From Bryobacteraceae bacterium (GTDB taxonomy: Bacteria; Acidobacteriota; Terriglobia; Bryobacterales; Bryobacteraceae), in contig JAICIH010000005.1 of assembly GCA_025924475.1 (NCBI GenBank), positions 1-46,863 on the forward strand: a DNA stretch of 46,863 nt, in the 5' to 3' direction. Below the pieces are notes generated by a model. It saw only the letters and a program-made list of their open reading frames with translations. It ran no database searches and was not told the origin of the DNA. Both the position numbers and the translations under genes were made by a program. This document shows, piece after piece, positions 32,833-42,381 of the stretch (the stretch's first letter is position 1; every line of letters starts with the position of its first letter).

Positions 32833-33777
32833 ATGCATAGATTGTTTGTCAGCGCTCTGATTCTGGTGGGCTTGCGGCTAACGGCTCCGAGCGCCGAGCC
32901 GGTCCTGGTACCCCAAATCGACGGCGATTTCTGGCAGGTGGCCGGCGATCCGGAGTTGGGCAAATACACAACACCGAAACAGCAGCCGGTGGATTTCGGG
33001 ATCTGGCAGGCGGCAGATGGCACCTGGCAGCTTTGGTCCTGTATCCGCGGGACCGCGGCTCCCGGCAAAACCCGTCTGTTTTATCGCTGGCAGGGTAAAA
33101 ACCTTACGGATAAGGATTGGACGCCGATGGGTATTGCCATGATGGCCGACCCGAATTTCGGAGAGACGGAAGGCGGCTTGCAAGCGCCATTCGTTCTGAA
33201 AGAGAATTCCGTCTACTCCATGTTCTACGGCACTTGGGAGCATATTGCGCTCGCGACCAGCGTGGACGGGAAAACATTTGCCCGGCAGTTAACGCGCGAT
33301 GGCGTGTCCGGTATGTTTGGCGAGGAGGCGGGAAGTAACACGCGCGACCCGATGGTGCTCAAGATCGGTCCGCTGTATTACTGCTACTACACCGCTTATC
33401 CGAATCGTCATGGCGGCGATTTTGTGCGCACGTCCAAGGACAAGATTCATTGGAGCGCTTCGCGCAGAGTCGCTTATGGCGGTTCCCAGGGCGATGGACC
33501 GTACTCCGCTGAATGTCCATTTGTTTACCATCATGCGGCCTCGGGATATTACTATCTGCTGCGAAATCAATTTTACGGAGCCAAGGCGCAGTTTGCGGTG
33601 TATCGCTCGCGCGATCCGTTCGATTTCGGCAAAGATAACGATCAGTATCTGGTAGAAACGATGCCCTATGCCGCGCCGGAAATTATCGAATCCCGCGGGC
33701 AGCTTTATTTGGCCGTGCTGCGGGCCGATTTAAAAGGCATTCAGATTGCCAAATTAAAGTTTGCGCCGAAGAAGTAA
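32833..33777 (+). CDS. Secreted GH43-like beta-propeller protein
   Basis: 314 residues. A signal peptide ends at about 21 (LILVGLRLTAPSAEP). The rest is rich in short beta strands with repeats of the GH43/GH32 five-blade propeller type: DFGIWQAADGTWQLWSC, GLQAPFVLKENSVYSMFYG, NTRDPMVLKIGPLYYCYYTA, SAECPFVYHHASGYYYLL-like segments. Asp and Glu residues in TRDPMV and SAECPF are candidate active-site acids. It probably acts on or binds glycans outside the cytoplasm. The start has no clear ribosome binding site; TTATAG at 32818-32823 could be the -10 box of a leaderless transcript. Confidence 0.78.
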   Translation: MHRLFVSALILVGLRLTAPSAEPVLVPQIDGDFWQVAGDPELGKYTTPKQQPVDFGIWQAADGTWQLWSCIRGTAAPGKTRLFYRWQGKNLTDKDWTPMGIAMMADPNFGETEGGLQAPFVLKENSVYSMFYGTWEHIALATSVDGKTFARQLTRDGVSGMFGEEAGSNTRDPMVLKIGPLYYCYYTAYPNRHGGDFVRTSKDKIHWSASRRVAYGGSQGDGPYSAECPFVYHHAASGYYYLLRNQFYGAKAQFAVYRSRDPFDFGKDNDQYLVETMPYAAPEIIESRGQLYLAVLRADLKGIQIAKLKFAPKK

Positions 33778-33802
33778 CTAGGCAAGTTCGTGACCCTTGA
33801 GG

Positions 33803-33838
33803 CTGAAAACCGCTCCCTTTGGTCGCGGCTCAGAAAAC
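33803..33838. repeat. Short imperfect palindromic repeat
   Basis: CTGAAAACCGCTCCCTTTGG followed by TCGCGGCTCAG gives the arms CTGA..CCGC and GCGG..TCAG. It lies between convergent genes and resembles short dispersed palindromes common in planctomycete and acidobacterial intergenic DNA (recalled, not searched). Confidence 0.35.
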
Positions 33839-33871
33839 TACTGAACGTCGGAGCTTGCATCCGAACGTAGG

Positions 33872-34882
33872 CTAGCGAAAGTGATACAGCAAAATGCCGT
33901 AGCCGACGCCGGCTTCATCGGCCGGATGTGCGACCTGGAAGGCCATGAAACGGCCGTCGGTCGAAACTACTGGATTGGAGGCCTTAAAGCCTTCGTAATC
34001 GTTGAAGTGAGTTAGGCGCTTAAAATCTTTTCCGGTACCATCCAGGCGCAGCTTCCAGATATCGATGTTACGAGATCCATGATCTCCGCCGAGTTCAGCT
34101 ACCTGGCGATCCCCTTCCACGTTGGTATATTGGCCATCCGGATAAATGCCCTCGCATTCGTTGTAAGTGCCCGGTGCTTTCGACATATCTTCCACATTGC
34201 CGTTGGCTAAGTCGATGGTCATGGCGGACGCAAGGTGCTGAGGCTCGTAACAGGTGAACGTCATTTTCTTGTCGTTGTCGAAAAAGTCCTGTGCCTCGAT
34301 CGTACAGGCGTTCGATTTGCTCTCGTAGATCATGCGCTTGTTGGTGAGCCGGGGAGCGCCGCCAGATGTCTCAACGGTGGCGACGAACAACTGCGAGTGG
34401 CCGGCTGGGAGCGATGAATCCTGCGCGGGCGTCACCGAGTAGGAGATTCGCATGCTCTTCTTCGAAAGCGCGGCTCCCTCCGACATTTTCTGATTGAAGC
34501 GTACGGGTTTCGAGCCGGGCTGTTTGCTCAAAAACCAGAGCTCGTTGTCGGCCCTGCGGCTGCCATGAATATCGGAGAAATGCTGCGGGCCAATCAAAAT
34601 GTAATCGCCCGAGACCAGATGCATGATCCGAAGAAAGGCGGCGCCAGGTACGCTACAGGTGACGCAGCGGATGATGCGGGTTTTCAAATCGATGACAAAC
34701 GCATCGCCGAAGCTCTTATCCATAAAAGCAATGCGTTGGTTATCGGGCGAGATGTCGGCCCGCTCACCGAAATGAGTCAGTACCTCGATGTTTTTCGGCA
34801 AATGGTCGAGGGGATTGCCGGATTTTCGCTGCCCCAAGGCGGATAGCGATACGGCTAACAGGACAACGACTATGCGAAACAT
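33872..34882 (-). CDS. Secreted TolB-like beta-propeller protein
   Basis: 336 residues. A signal peptide runs to about 18 (IVVVLLAVSLSALGQ). Repeated PD40/WD40-like strands are visible: ADISPDNQRIAFMD, AALSKKSMRISYS, YPDGQYTNVEGDR, VVSTDGRFMAFQVA. This is the TolB-type propeller used for protein or ligand contacts outside the cytoplasm. No catalytic residues. It is divergent from the TonB-receptor gene, and the two promoters share a motif. Confidence 0.82.
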   Translation of the reverse strand: MFRIVVVLLAVSLSALGQRKSGNPLDHLPKNIEVLTHFGERADISPDNQRIAFMDKSFGDAFVIDLKTRIIRCVTCSVPGAAFLRIMHLVSGDYILIGPQHFSDIHGSRRADNELWFLSKQPGSKPVRFNQKMSEGAALSKKSMRISYSVTPAQDSSLPAGHSQLFVATVETSGGAPRLTNKRMIYESKSNACTIEAQDFFDNDKKMTFTCYEPQHLASAMTIDLANGNVEDMSKAPGTYNECEGIYPDGQYTNVEGDRQVAELGGDHGSRNIDIWKLRLDGTGKDFKRLTHFNDYEGFKASNPVVSTDGRFMAFQVAHPADEAGVGYGILLYHFR

Positions 34883-34937
34883 GAGGGCACTCCCGATTTC
34901 ATAATGTGGTACACGCCTTTACTCGCGACGAAGGGGA

Positions 34938-34966
34938 GTTGTAGCGCAAGCGATTTCAAAAGTCAA
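34938..34966 (-). promoter_or_regulatory. Predicted promoter of the beta-propeller gene
   Basis: On the minus strand TTGACT (34966-34961), 17 bases, then TACAAC (34943-34938). The -35 box is part of CTTGACTTTTGAAATC (34967-34952), a motif that recurs in the opposite promoter at 35029-35046. Confidence 0.55.
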
Positions 34967-35029
34967 GGAAGACTAGGATTCGGTCAACCGCTAGTAGATT
35001 CACGTGCCGGTGATATGAAATGTAATCGC

Positions 35030-35058
35030 TTGACTTCATTGAAATCCCGGAATAGTAT
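35030..35058 (+). promoter_or_regulatory. Predicted promoter of the second TonB receptor gene
   Basis: TTGACT (35030-35035), a 17-base spacer and TAGTAT (35053-35058), about 100 bases ahead of the start codon. The -35 box lies within CTTGACTTCATTGAAATC (35029-35046), matching the promoter of the divergent gene. Confidence 0.6.
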
Positions 35059-35156
35059 CGGCTCAATCCAGATTATTGGATACGGTTTCACAATGTGGGA
35101 AGACGGGCGCCAAAGAACGGGGGAGCTCGTCGGTTTTTAAAAGGAGTAGTTGCAAA

Positions 35157-38100
35157 ATGCGTGCAGGGGTTTACTGTAAATGGCTTGTCTTCGCGTCAAT
35201 ATCTCTTCCATGTCTGGCACAGGTGACGACTTCAACGTTTCTTGGGACGGTATCGGATCCCTCGGGCAGCATGGTCGTCGGCGCCAACGTCACGTTGACA
35301 AATCAGGAGACTGGAGCAGCCAATAGCAAGACTACCGGTGACGACGGTAGTTTCGAATTTGATTTTCTACGGATAGGAACCTACCGTCTCAAGATCACGG
35401 CGAACGGATTTAAGACGCTGCAAACCAGCGATATCAATTTACAGGCGGGCGCGAACGTCCGGCGCGACTTTAAATTGGAATTGGGTGCGGTTAGTGAAAC
35501 CATTTCGGTGGAGGGAACCGCTCCGCTTGTGAATACGGTTTCGGCAGAGCAGTCGCAAAGCGTGTCGCGCACGGAAGCGGCGGAGCTTCCGCTGTCCAAA
35601 CGAAATGTATCCAATCTGCTAGGGCTCGGCACTGGGGTGAGTCCTGGCGCGGGATTCGTGCGGCTGAACGGGGTAGGGAAGACGGGAACGCTGTACACCG
35701 TGGATGGAACCAACGCCACGGCCGACCCGGAAAGCCGCACGACATCCATGCGCGGAAATTTCGAGCAGATTAACCTTTTGAGTTTGGAGGCTGTCGACCA
35801 GGTAGAAACGACCAAGGGCATTCTGCCCGCCGAATATGGACAGGCGCTGGGCGGCAACGTCAATCTTATTACGAAGTCCGGCACAAATTCCTGGCATGGA
35901 GGCGCATTCGAAAATTTCCAATCCGATAATCTGAATGCGCGCTTGCAATTCCTGAGTACGAAGCCAAATGCCGTATTCAATCAGTTCGGAGGTTCCTTTG
36001 GGGGGCCGATCAAACGCGATAAAGTCTTCTTTTTTGCGGATTACGAAGGCTACCGGCAGTCGGTAACGCAAGTAGTAAGCGGCACAGTGCCCACCGCCAG
36101 TTTTCGGGACCAGATTACTTCCGCTGTTCCGGCGTATGCGGTGCCTTTACAGGTTACTCCGCTGCCGAACCAAAGTGTTGCGCCCGGCGCGGATACAGGA
36201 CTTTATATCATCGGCCGCGCGCAAACGGCTAATGACAACCATGTGGACGTGAAAGGAGACATTCGCCTCACGAACATGAGTAATCTCTCTTTGACCTACT
36301 CGCGCGGCCGGCCAGTGCTCACCACGCCTCGCATCTTTATCGACGGCGCGAACGATCAAACGTATCACGGATACACGGAGCGCGGAACGGCAAGCTATGT
36401 GTTTGGACGCGCATCCTGGACGTCGGAAACTCGCTTCGGATATAACCTCAACGATATGGATCGCACCGATGCATATTTAAAGGTCGGTATTCCGGATATA
36501 CTTCCTCTGGGCGGTAGAGCGCCGCAGTTATCTTACTCAGGATTTTCTACGCCCGGCGCTGAGTTGTGGCTGGAAGAAGGACGGACGTGGAGCCTGGAAG
36601 AAAAGTATGCCAAGTTTGTCGGCAAGCACAGTGTTAAGTTCGGCGCCAGCTTTATGCGGTTTGGAGTATTTCGAAATAACCCCCAGAATCCGACGATCAA
36701 TTACAGTAACAAGGCGGATCTTCTTTCGAATACGCCGAGTTCTCTCAACATTACATTTGGAAACGGAAGCTACAACGGAGCGAATTGGGTTTTTGGCGCT
36801 TTTCTTCAGGACAACTGGCGAGCGACCAGCCGGCTAACGCTGAATTTGGGGATTCGTTATGATTACAACTCTGCCTATATCGCCCATCCGCGCGATCCTT
36901 CACAGAATTTTGGACTGTACAACCTGAACGGGCTCATCGATTCCTCATTTCACTTCGGACCAGTACGGAGCCCGGACGATCCTTATAATCCCGATGCCGG
37001 AGTGAATCTCGCGCCGCGCTTCGGATTCAGCTACGACCTTACAGGCAAGAGCACTACCACGATCCGGGGCGGATATGGAGCGATGTTCAGTCCGGTTGCC
37101 CTGGGCGTGTTCAGCGGAGCTGTTGGCGCGAAGTATCTGCCTTTCCGCACGATTCTGAGCCGACAAGATGGAATTGCCAACAATCTGCACTTCCCGGTCT
37201 ATAACGATACAGTCGCAGCGATTTTAGAGCCGCAGCAGCAAGTTCGTCCGACAGTGGTTATCGATCCGAACCTTCAAATGCCCTATGTGCTGGCGTCCTA
37301 TTTCGGAGTTCAGCATTCGTTGACCTCGTCACTAGTACTGGAATCGGCGTACGTAGGGAATCGGGGCGTAAAGTTCCCGATCAACCGTACCTATAACTTC
37401 CCGAATCGCGTCACGGGTGTGCGGCCCAATCCCGACCTGTCGCAAGGTTACTATCTGGACAATTCGGCAACCAGTTGGTATCACTCCTGGCAGACGTCGC
37501 TGCGGAAGCGGTTTACCAGGAATTTCAACTTTGCCGTGCGATACACGTGGGGCAAGCAACTGGCGACCGATAGCGGTGACATCGGCGCTTATTATCAAAA
37601 CGACGCCAACGTGCGGGCGCAGGATTTCTTCAATCTGCGCCGCGAATGGGGGCCGGCCGATGGCGACACCACGCATTACTTTTCCGCCGACTGGGTCTAT
37701 CAATTGCCTAGCTTTACGTCGTTCCATAGCTCCGCCCTTAAACATGTGTTAGGAGGTTGGCAGTTTTCGGGAATCATTAGCGCGGCAACCGGGCAGCCGA
37801 TCATTATCACCGAACAGACGGGGGAAAATATCAGCCGTCCCGATTACGTCTCCGGAAACCCCACTAACTCCAATTACTCGCAGACCTTGCACTATCTCAA
37901 TACGGCGGCGTTTCTGGCGGTTCCAATAAGCTCCGCCTCGAGCCTGCCTATCCGGCCCGGTAATCTGGGGCGCGGCGCCATTCGCGGTCCGGGTTTTTGG
38001 AATGTGGATTTATCGCTCGGCAAGAACTTCCGCTTTGCTGAGACGGTCCAGCTTCAGATTCGGATTGACGCTTTCAATGCGTTCAATCATACGAACTTTT

Positions 38101-38201
38101 CGAGCTACGCGTCTACGGATATCACTAATTCGTCGTTCGGGCGTTTTACTAATACGAGGGGAGCGCGGGTGGCGCAGCTTAATGCGCGGCTGAGTTTTTA
38201 A
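35157..38201 (+). CDS. Oar-like TonB-dependent outer-membrane receptor
   Basis: 1014 residues from the ATG at 35157, preceded by AAAAGGAG at 10 bases; an in-frame upstream extension starting in the leader was rejected. The signal peptide ends near CLAQ (about 22). A carboxypeptidase-regulatory-like domain (TFLGTVSDPSGSMVVGANV) spans about 25-110, then the plug (to about 260, SGTNSWHGGAFENFQS) and a barrel ending RVAQLNARLSF with the C-terminal Phe. It should import a bulky solute with TonB energy. It is a distant paralogue of the receptor at 13136. The divergent beta-propeller gene is probably co-regulated. Confidence 0.92.
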   Translation: MRAGVYCKWLVFASISLPCLAQVTTSTFLGTVSDPSGSMVVGANVTLTNQETGAANSKTTGDDGSFEFDFLRIGTYRLKITANGFKTLQTSDINLQAGANVRRDFKLELGAVSETISVEGTAPLVNTVSAEQSQSVSRTEAAELPLSKRNVSNLLGLGTGVSPGAGFVRLNGVGKTGTLYTVDGTNATADPESRTTSMRGNFEQINLLSLEAVDQVETTKGILPAEYGQALGGNVNLITKSGTNSWHGGAFENFQSDNLNARLQFLSTKPNAVFNQFGGSFGGPIKRDKVFFFADYEGYRQSVTQVVSGTVPTASFRDQITSAVPAYAVPLQVTPLPNQSVAPGADTGLYIIGRAQTANDNHVDVKGDIRLTNMSNLSLTYSRGRPVLTTPRIFIDGANDQTYHGYTERGTASYVFGRASWTSETRFGYNLNDMDRTDAYLKVGIPDILPLGGRAPQLSYSGFSTPGAELWLEEGRTWSLEEKYAKFVGKHSVKFGASFMRFGVFRNNPQNPTINYSNKADLLSNTPSSLNITFGNGSYNGANWVFGAFLQDNWRATSRLTLNLGIRYDYNSAYIAHPRDPSQNFGLYNLNGLIDSSFHFGPVRSPDDPYNPDAGVNLAPRFGFSYDLTGKSTTTIRGGYGAMFSPVALGVFSGAVGAKYLPFRTILSRQDGIANNLHFPVYNDTVAAILEPQQQVRPTVVIDPNLQMPYVLASYFGVQHSLTSSLVLESAYVGNRGVKFPINRTYNFPNRVTGVRPNPDLSQGYYLDNSATSWYHSWQTSLRKRFTRNFNFAVRYTWGKQLATDSGDIGAYYQNDANVRAQDFFNLRREWGPADGDTTHYFSADWVYQLPSFTSFHSSALKHVLGGWQFSGIISAATGQPIIITEQTGENISRPDYVSGNPTNSNYSQTLHYLNTAAFLAVPISSASSLPIRPGNLGRGAIRGPGFWNVDLSLGKNFRFAETVQLQIRIDAFNAFNHTNFSSYASTDITNSSFGRFTNTRGARVAQLNARLSF

Positions 38202-38221
38202 ACGCCGGTGGTTTCCATTCT

Positions 38222-38247
38222 GGGTCGCTAACGCTTCCGGCTCGGTT
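38222..38247. repeat. Short dispersed repeat between convergent genes
   Basis: GGGTCGCTAACGCTTCCGGC then TCGGT. I recall this as a frequent short intergenic repeat in Planctomycetes and relatives; here one copy lies between the ends of the TonB receptor and the nitrilase-fold gene. Recollection only. Confidence 0.35.
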
Positions 38248-38256
38248 TCAGCATTG

Positions 38257-39258
38257 TTAAGAGAATTGCCAGCCGCGGCATTTGTCGATTTCGCGGCGGC
38301 TGCGGTTGATATATGGCCGCAGCTCCTCGAGGCCGTACTGGCGTGCTACTTCGCGCGCGCTGATGCCCGGCCGCTTGGCTCTCAGGACGAACCAGCCTTC
38401 CATGGGGAGCCATTTCTCCTGCTCCACATCCGCGCCGCGCTCGCTTAAAAGCTTGTCGAGCTTTTTGCCGCGATTCAGGTCCTGATGGAAGATGCAGCGA
38501 TCGAGATCGAGGACAACGCGAGTTACATTTGCGTTGTTGGCATGATTCGCGTGGTCATGTACTAGCAGTTCGCCGTCAATATCGTAGACAAGGCAATCCG
38601 GGACCCAGGTGCTCGAGACGATGTAGTAGTTGTAAGCGATCGCCCGCGACTGGAGGGACCTTCCGGCCGAATAGGCGCTTGGCCAGATCACTAATTCGGC
38701 TCCTTGGTCGGACAGGTGCTGCCAAAGGGCCGCCCAATTTACATCGAAGCAAATGGCCAGTCCGACGCGGCCGAAGTCGGTTTGATAAACGCGAACGGCT
38801 TCGCCTGGGTGAACGGGCGGATCGAGTACGCACTCGGCTTGATACACCGGATAGATTTTGTCGTAAATCGTTGCGACCTTACCCGCGCGATCCAGTAAGA
38901 CCGCGGAGTTGTGACGGAGTCCTGCGGTCCTTCGATCGATCGGGCAGACGATATACGTCTTGTGTTTCCGCGCCAACTCGGCGGCGGCGCGCACCGTTGG
39001 ACCGTCCAAATCTTCGCCGCTTTGCGCATTCAGCCCGCGGCATGTTTCGGGCAGTGCGATGAGATCGGAGCCTCGTGCGCCTTCCTGATCGACCAGGGCC
39101 GCGATCGCCTCAAGGCTCATTCCGGGATGAAAGGCGATGCTGACAACACGTACCGGGCGTGCAGCGAAGCGGGTGGTGTCTTCGGAACGGGCCTGGAAGC
39201 CTGTGGATAGGGCGCCGAGCGCGAGGGCTGAATTGTTTAGAAAGCTGCGTCTCTTCAT
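38257..39258 (-). CDS. Exported carbon-nitrogen hydrolase (nitrilase superfamily)
   Basis: 333 residues from the ATG at 39258; an upstream ATG at 39309 would put 17 residues before the signal. The N-terminus MKRRSFLNNSALALGALSTG is a Tat-like signal. The catalytic triad of the nitrilase fold is complete: Glu71 (ALPETC), Lys134 (YDKIYP) and Cys170 (AICFDVNW). Members hydrolyse nitriles, amides or carbamoyl groups; the substrate is unknown. The last 60 residues form an extra C-terminal segment. It is convergent with the TonB receptor and divergent from padR at 39352. Confidence 0.9.
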   Translation of the reverse strand: MKRRSFLNNSALALGALSTGFQARSEDTTRFAARPVRVVSIAFHPGMSLEAIAALVDQEGARGSDLIALPETCRGLNAQSGEDLDGPTVRAAAELARKHKTYIVCPIDRRTAGLRHNSAVLLDRAGKVATIYDKIYPVYQAECVLDPPVHPGEAVRVYQTDFGRVGLAICFDVNWAALWQHLSDQGAELVIWPSAYSAGRSLQSRAIAYNYYIVSSTWVPDCLVYDIDGELLVHDHANHANNANVTRVVLDLDRCIFHQDLNRGKKLDKLLSERGADVEQEKWLPMEGWFVLRAKRPGISAREVARQYGLEELRPYINRSRREIDKCRGWQFS

Positions 39259-39346
39259 GAACGGACTCCTGCCGCTATTCAGCATACTCTCGAAAAGGCC
39301 GCTTGACAAAGGCTGCCCGATTAGCCGATCCTAAAGCTGTCGAAAG

Positions 39347-39358
39347 TCGACATGTCGA
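39347..39358. promoter_or_regulatory. Perfect palindrome across the second padR start codon
   Basis: TCGACATGTCGA, a perfect 12-bp palindrome, contains the ATG at 39352-39354. A further TGTCGA half site lies at 39338-39343. A -35 TTGACA is at 39303-39308; the -10 box is unclear. Likely autoregulatory site by analogy with PadR repressors. Confidence 0.4.
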
Positions 39359-39693
39359 AACAACAACAAGACGAAGTTCCGTATGGGACCCTGGATCTGC
39401 TGATCCTCAAAACTCTCGAGAGCATGGGTAAGCTTCACGGCTATGCGATTGCACGGCGGATTGAGCAGGTTTCCGGCGATTCGCTGCAGCTAAGCCAGGG
39501 CTCGATCTATCCCGCTTTAATCCGCCTCGAGCAGGAAGGCTGGATTTCGACCGATTGGGGGATTTCGGAGACGAATCGGAAAGTCAAGTTCTACTCGCTT
39601 ACAAAGGCGGGAAGAAAACAGCTTCTCATTGAAGTGGCGAATTGGGAGAAATCGACCGCGCTGGTGGCGCGATTTCTGGAGCCCTCAACATGA
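39352..39693 (+). CDS. PadR family transcriptional regulator
   Basis: 113 residues, PadR-s1 type: YGTLDLLILKTLESMGKLHG, YAIARRIEQ, the recognition helix QGSIYPALIRLEQEGWI and wing VKFYSLTKAGRKQL. It should be a dimeric repressor that controls its own operon, which contains the permease whose ATG overlaps the padR stop (ATGA). It shares the family layout with the protein at 444 but the two are clearly diverged. The signal inducing it is unknown. Confidence 0.94.
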   Translation: MSKQQQDEVPYGTLDLLILKTLESMGKLHGYAIARRIEQVSGDSLQLSQGSIYPALIRLEQEGWISTDWGISETNRKVKFYSLTKAGRKQLLIEVANWEKSTALVARFLEPST

Positions 39694-42332
39694 GCGTTCG
39701 ATGCGCACTTGCACGACTGTTTGCGATTGCCGGCGGCCGGACGCGGCTCGACCGCGAACTGGAGAGTGAAGTTCGCGCCCACCTGGAACTGGCGGAAGCC
39801 GACGCTCTGGCGCGCGGCTTATCCGGAGAAGAAGCGCGCCGGGAAGCGCGCCGGAAGTTTGGAGGCATCGAACAGATGAAAGAAATGCATCGCGATCACC
39901 GCGGTGTTCCATGGGTCGAAACGCTCATCAGGGACTTTCGCTACGGGCTGTCTTCTCTGCGGCGGGCGCCCGGTTTCAGCGTCATCGTTGTGGCAGTGCT
40001 GGCGCTAGGAATTGGAGGAACGGTGGCCATGTTCAGCGTGGTGGACGCCGTGCTTCTGCGGCCTCTTCCATTCCCGGACGCCAGCCGCATCGTTCGCATC
40101 TGGGAGGCGCCACGGCCCGGCGCGGTGAATGCCACTACGGCTCCGCAGTTTCTAACGTGGAAACGCCTTAGCGCCGACTTTGAAGCTATGTCCGCCGAAC
40201 AGCCGGTTTCCGCCACTCTCAACGATTCAGACGGACCGGTGCGCCTAGAAGGCAAGGAAGTGACCGCAGCCTATTTCCAGGTGTTTCGCACAGCGGCGCA
40301 GATCGGCCGGACATTTACAGCGATGGAAGATCAGCCCGGCTCCGCACCCGCGATTGTCCTCAGCAATGCGGCGTGGCAAACGTATTTCGGAAGCGATCCC
40401 CGTATTCTGGAGCGGCGCGTGAGGCTGGATGGGGCGCCGTATCAGGTCATCGGCGTTTTGCCGCCGGGTGTTTTCGATCGCGATCAGACGGAATTCTGGA
40501 AACCGCTCGTATTCACTTCGGCGCAGTTGTCGAGCGGCACGCATTGGCTCACCGTATACGGACGATTGCGGGCGCGTGTAACTCTCGCACAAGCGCGAGA
40601 GCGACTGCAGGCGATCTATGCGGCAACGCTCGAGACGGCGCCGCTTGAAGAACGTAAAGGCGCAATCGCGATGGCGCGGCTCGCGCAACTGCTGGTAGGC
40701 GCGAGTCTCGAACGGTCCATTCTGGTAGCGTTCGGCGCGGTGTCGCTCGTTCTATTGATTGCCTGCGCGAACGTAGCGAATTTGTTGTTTGCTCAGGGTG
40801 CTACGCGCCAGACGGAATTGGCGGTGCGAGCCGCGCTTGGAGCTGGCCGCGGGCGTCTGGTTGCGCAGTTGCTGACGGAAAGCCTGGCATTGTGCATCTT
40901 GGGCGGCATCGCGGGCGTCGGTTGCGCCTACCTGCTGCTCCATCTGGCAGCGCCGCTGCTAGTGCAATCGCTCCCTTTCACCGCGGAGGTCGCGCTCCAT
41001 CCGCGCGTGCTCGGCTTTGCCGCGGCCATCGTGCTGGCGGTGGCGCTGCTGGCGGGAATGTTTCCGGCGCTCGAAGCTTCCCTCGGCAATCTGGCGGATT
41101 CGTTGAAGCGCTCGGAGCGCGGCTCCTCGGCCAGGCACATCCGTGTTCGCCGCGCTGTTGTGATTGGCGAAGTCGCACTTTCCCTGGTGCTGGTGGCGGG
41201 CGCACTGCTTCTTGCGAAAAGTCTATGGAAGCTTCAGCAGTTGAACACTGGCGTGCGGATCGACCACGTGATCACCATGTCACTAAATCTTCCGGAGAAC
41301 GCCTATTCGATTCCCCGAAAGGCGGCGTATTTCTATGATGCCGTTGCGGAGCGAATTCGCGCCGCTCCGGGAGTGGCAAACGTGGGAATTGCGACGCAAG
41401 TGCCGTTGCGCTGGATCGTAAATGGAGAAGCGATGCTGCCCGGCGGCATGGACAAGTTGGTGCACGTCCGTTTTAAACGTGTGGACCCTGGCTATTTCCG
41501 CACTCTCGATATTCCGCTGCTGGCCGGGCGCGGCATCACGGATCAGGATCGCGCGGGAGCGGCGCGCGTTGTGGTAATCAACCAGACTCTTGCGGCGCGT
41601 CTTGCGGAAGTGGCGGGGATGAAAGATCCGGTTGGCAAGCGGGTTCGTGTGTCCTCGGTAGATTATGCAGCCCAGACACCGATGATGTTGGACGTCGAGA
41701 TTGCGGGTATTATCCGCAGCGAGCGTACTGCCGCGCCCGGCGATCCGGATCCGGCGGTGGTTTATGTCCCGCTGGCGCAGTCGCCGAGTTTCCACATTAA
41801 TCTTTTGGTCCGCACCCGGCAAGAGAAGGCGGCCATTCTGCCGGCCGTTCGCGACGCAATCCGCCAAATCGATCCGAACGTGGCGCTTGCCGATGTCGCC
41901 ACCATGCGGCAGGTCCAGGACCGCGCTCTTTCCGGCGCGAGCCGTCCGGCCTGGCTGATCGGCGCTTTCGCATTGCTGGCGGTTTTGCTGGCCGCCATCG
42001 GGCTCTACGGAGTGGCTTCGTATTCGGCGACCCAACAGCGCCGCGACATCGGGATCCGGATTGCGTTGGGCGCGCGGCGCGAAGATGTGCTGGCGTATGT
42101 GCTGGGCGGCGCGCTCGCGATGACCGCCGCCGGTCTTGTATTCGGGTTACTCGGAGTACTGGCGCTGACGAGAGTGATGAGAAGTTTGTTATTCGAGGTT
42201 TCGCCGCTCGATCCGCTCGCGCTGGCGATGGCTTGCGCTGCATTGGCCGCGATCGGAGTGGCGGCGGGATTCCTGCCTGCTCATCGGGCTTCGCGCATCG
42301 ATCCGCTCGCCACTTTGCGCGACGCCGGCTAA
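39690..42332 (+). CDS. ADOP-type ABC transporter permease (MacB/FtsX family)
   Basis: 880 residues, intact. The start is the ATG at 39690 in the ATGA overlap with padR; earlier in-frame codons lie within padR. Layout: a cytoplasmic head with RELESEVRAHLELAEADALA-type helices and EARREARRKFGG (about 20-60), TM1 about 98-120, periplasmic MacB domain, FtsX core with LLIACANVANLLFAQGA and following TMs (about 360-490), a second TM and periplasmic domain (about 500-740), and the final FtsX core (RDIGIRIALGARREDVLA) to the end (DPLATLRDAG). Family members are thought to move or modify envelope substrates with an ATPase encoded elsewhere. It is the intact counterpart of the broken gene at 790. Confidence 0.93.
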   Translation: MSVRCALARLFAIAGGRTRLDRELESEVRAHLELAEADALARGLSGEEARREARRKFGGIEQMKEMHRDHRGVPWVETLIRDFRYGLSSLRRAPGFSVIVVAVLALGIGGTVAMFSVVDAVLLRPLPFPDASRIVRIWEAPRPGAVNATTAPQFLTWKRLSADFEAMSAEQPVSATLNDSDGPVRLEGKEVTAAYFQVFRTAAQIGRTFTAMEDQPGSAPAIVLSNAAWQTYFGSDPRILERRVRLDGAPYQVIGVLPPGVFDRDQTEFWKPLVFTSAQLSSGTHWLTVYGRLRARVTLAQARERLQAIYAATLETAPLEERKGAIAMARLAQLLVGASLERSILVAFGAVSLVLLIACANVANLLFAQGATRQTELAVRAALGAGRGRLVAQLLTESLALCILGGIAGVGCAYLLLHLAAPLLVQSLPFTAEVALHPRVLGFAAAIVLAVALLAGMFPALEASLGNLADSLKRSERGSSARHIRVRRAVVIGEVALSLVLVAGALLLAKSLWKLQQLNTGVRIDHVITMSLNLPENAYSIPRKAAYFYDAVAERIRAAPGVANVGIATQVPLRWIVNGEAMLPGGMDKLVHVRFKRVDPGYFRTLDIPLLAGRGITDQDRAGAARVVVINQTLAARLAEVAGMKDPVGKRVRVSSVDYAAQTPMMLDVEIAGIIRSERTAAPGDPDPAVVYVPLAQSPSFHINLLVRTRQEKAAILPAVRDAIRQIDPNVALADVATMRQVQDRALSGASRPAWLIGAFALLAVLLAAIGLYGVASYSATQQRRDIGIRIALGARREDVLAYVLGGALAMTAAGLVFGLLGVLALTRVMRSLLFEVSPLDPLALAMACAALAAIGVAAGFLPAHRASRIDPLATLRDAG

Positions 42333-42381
42333 TGGCTCGTTCGGCTTGACTTAGCGTGTTAGCGTGGTGCGAAGGCCGGCC

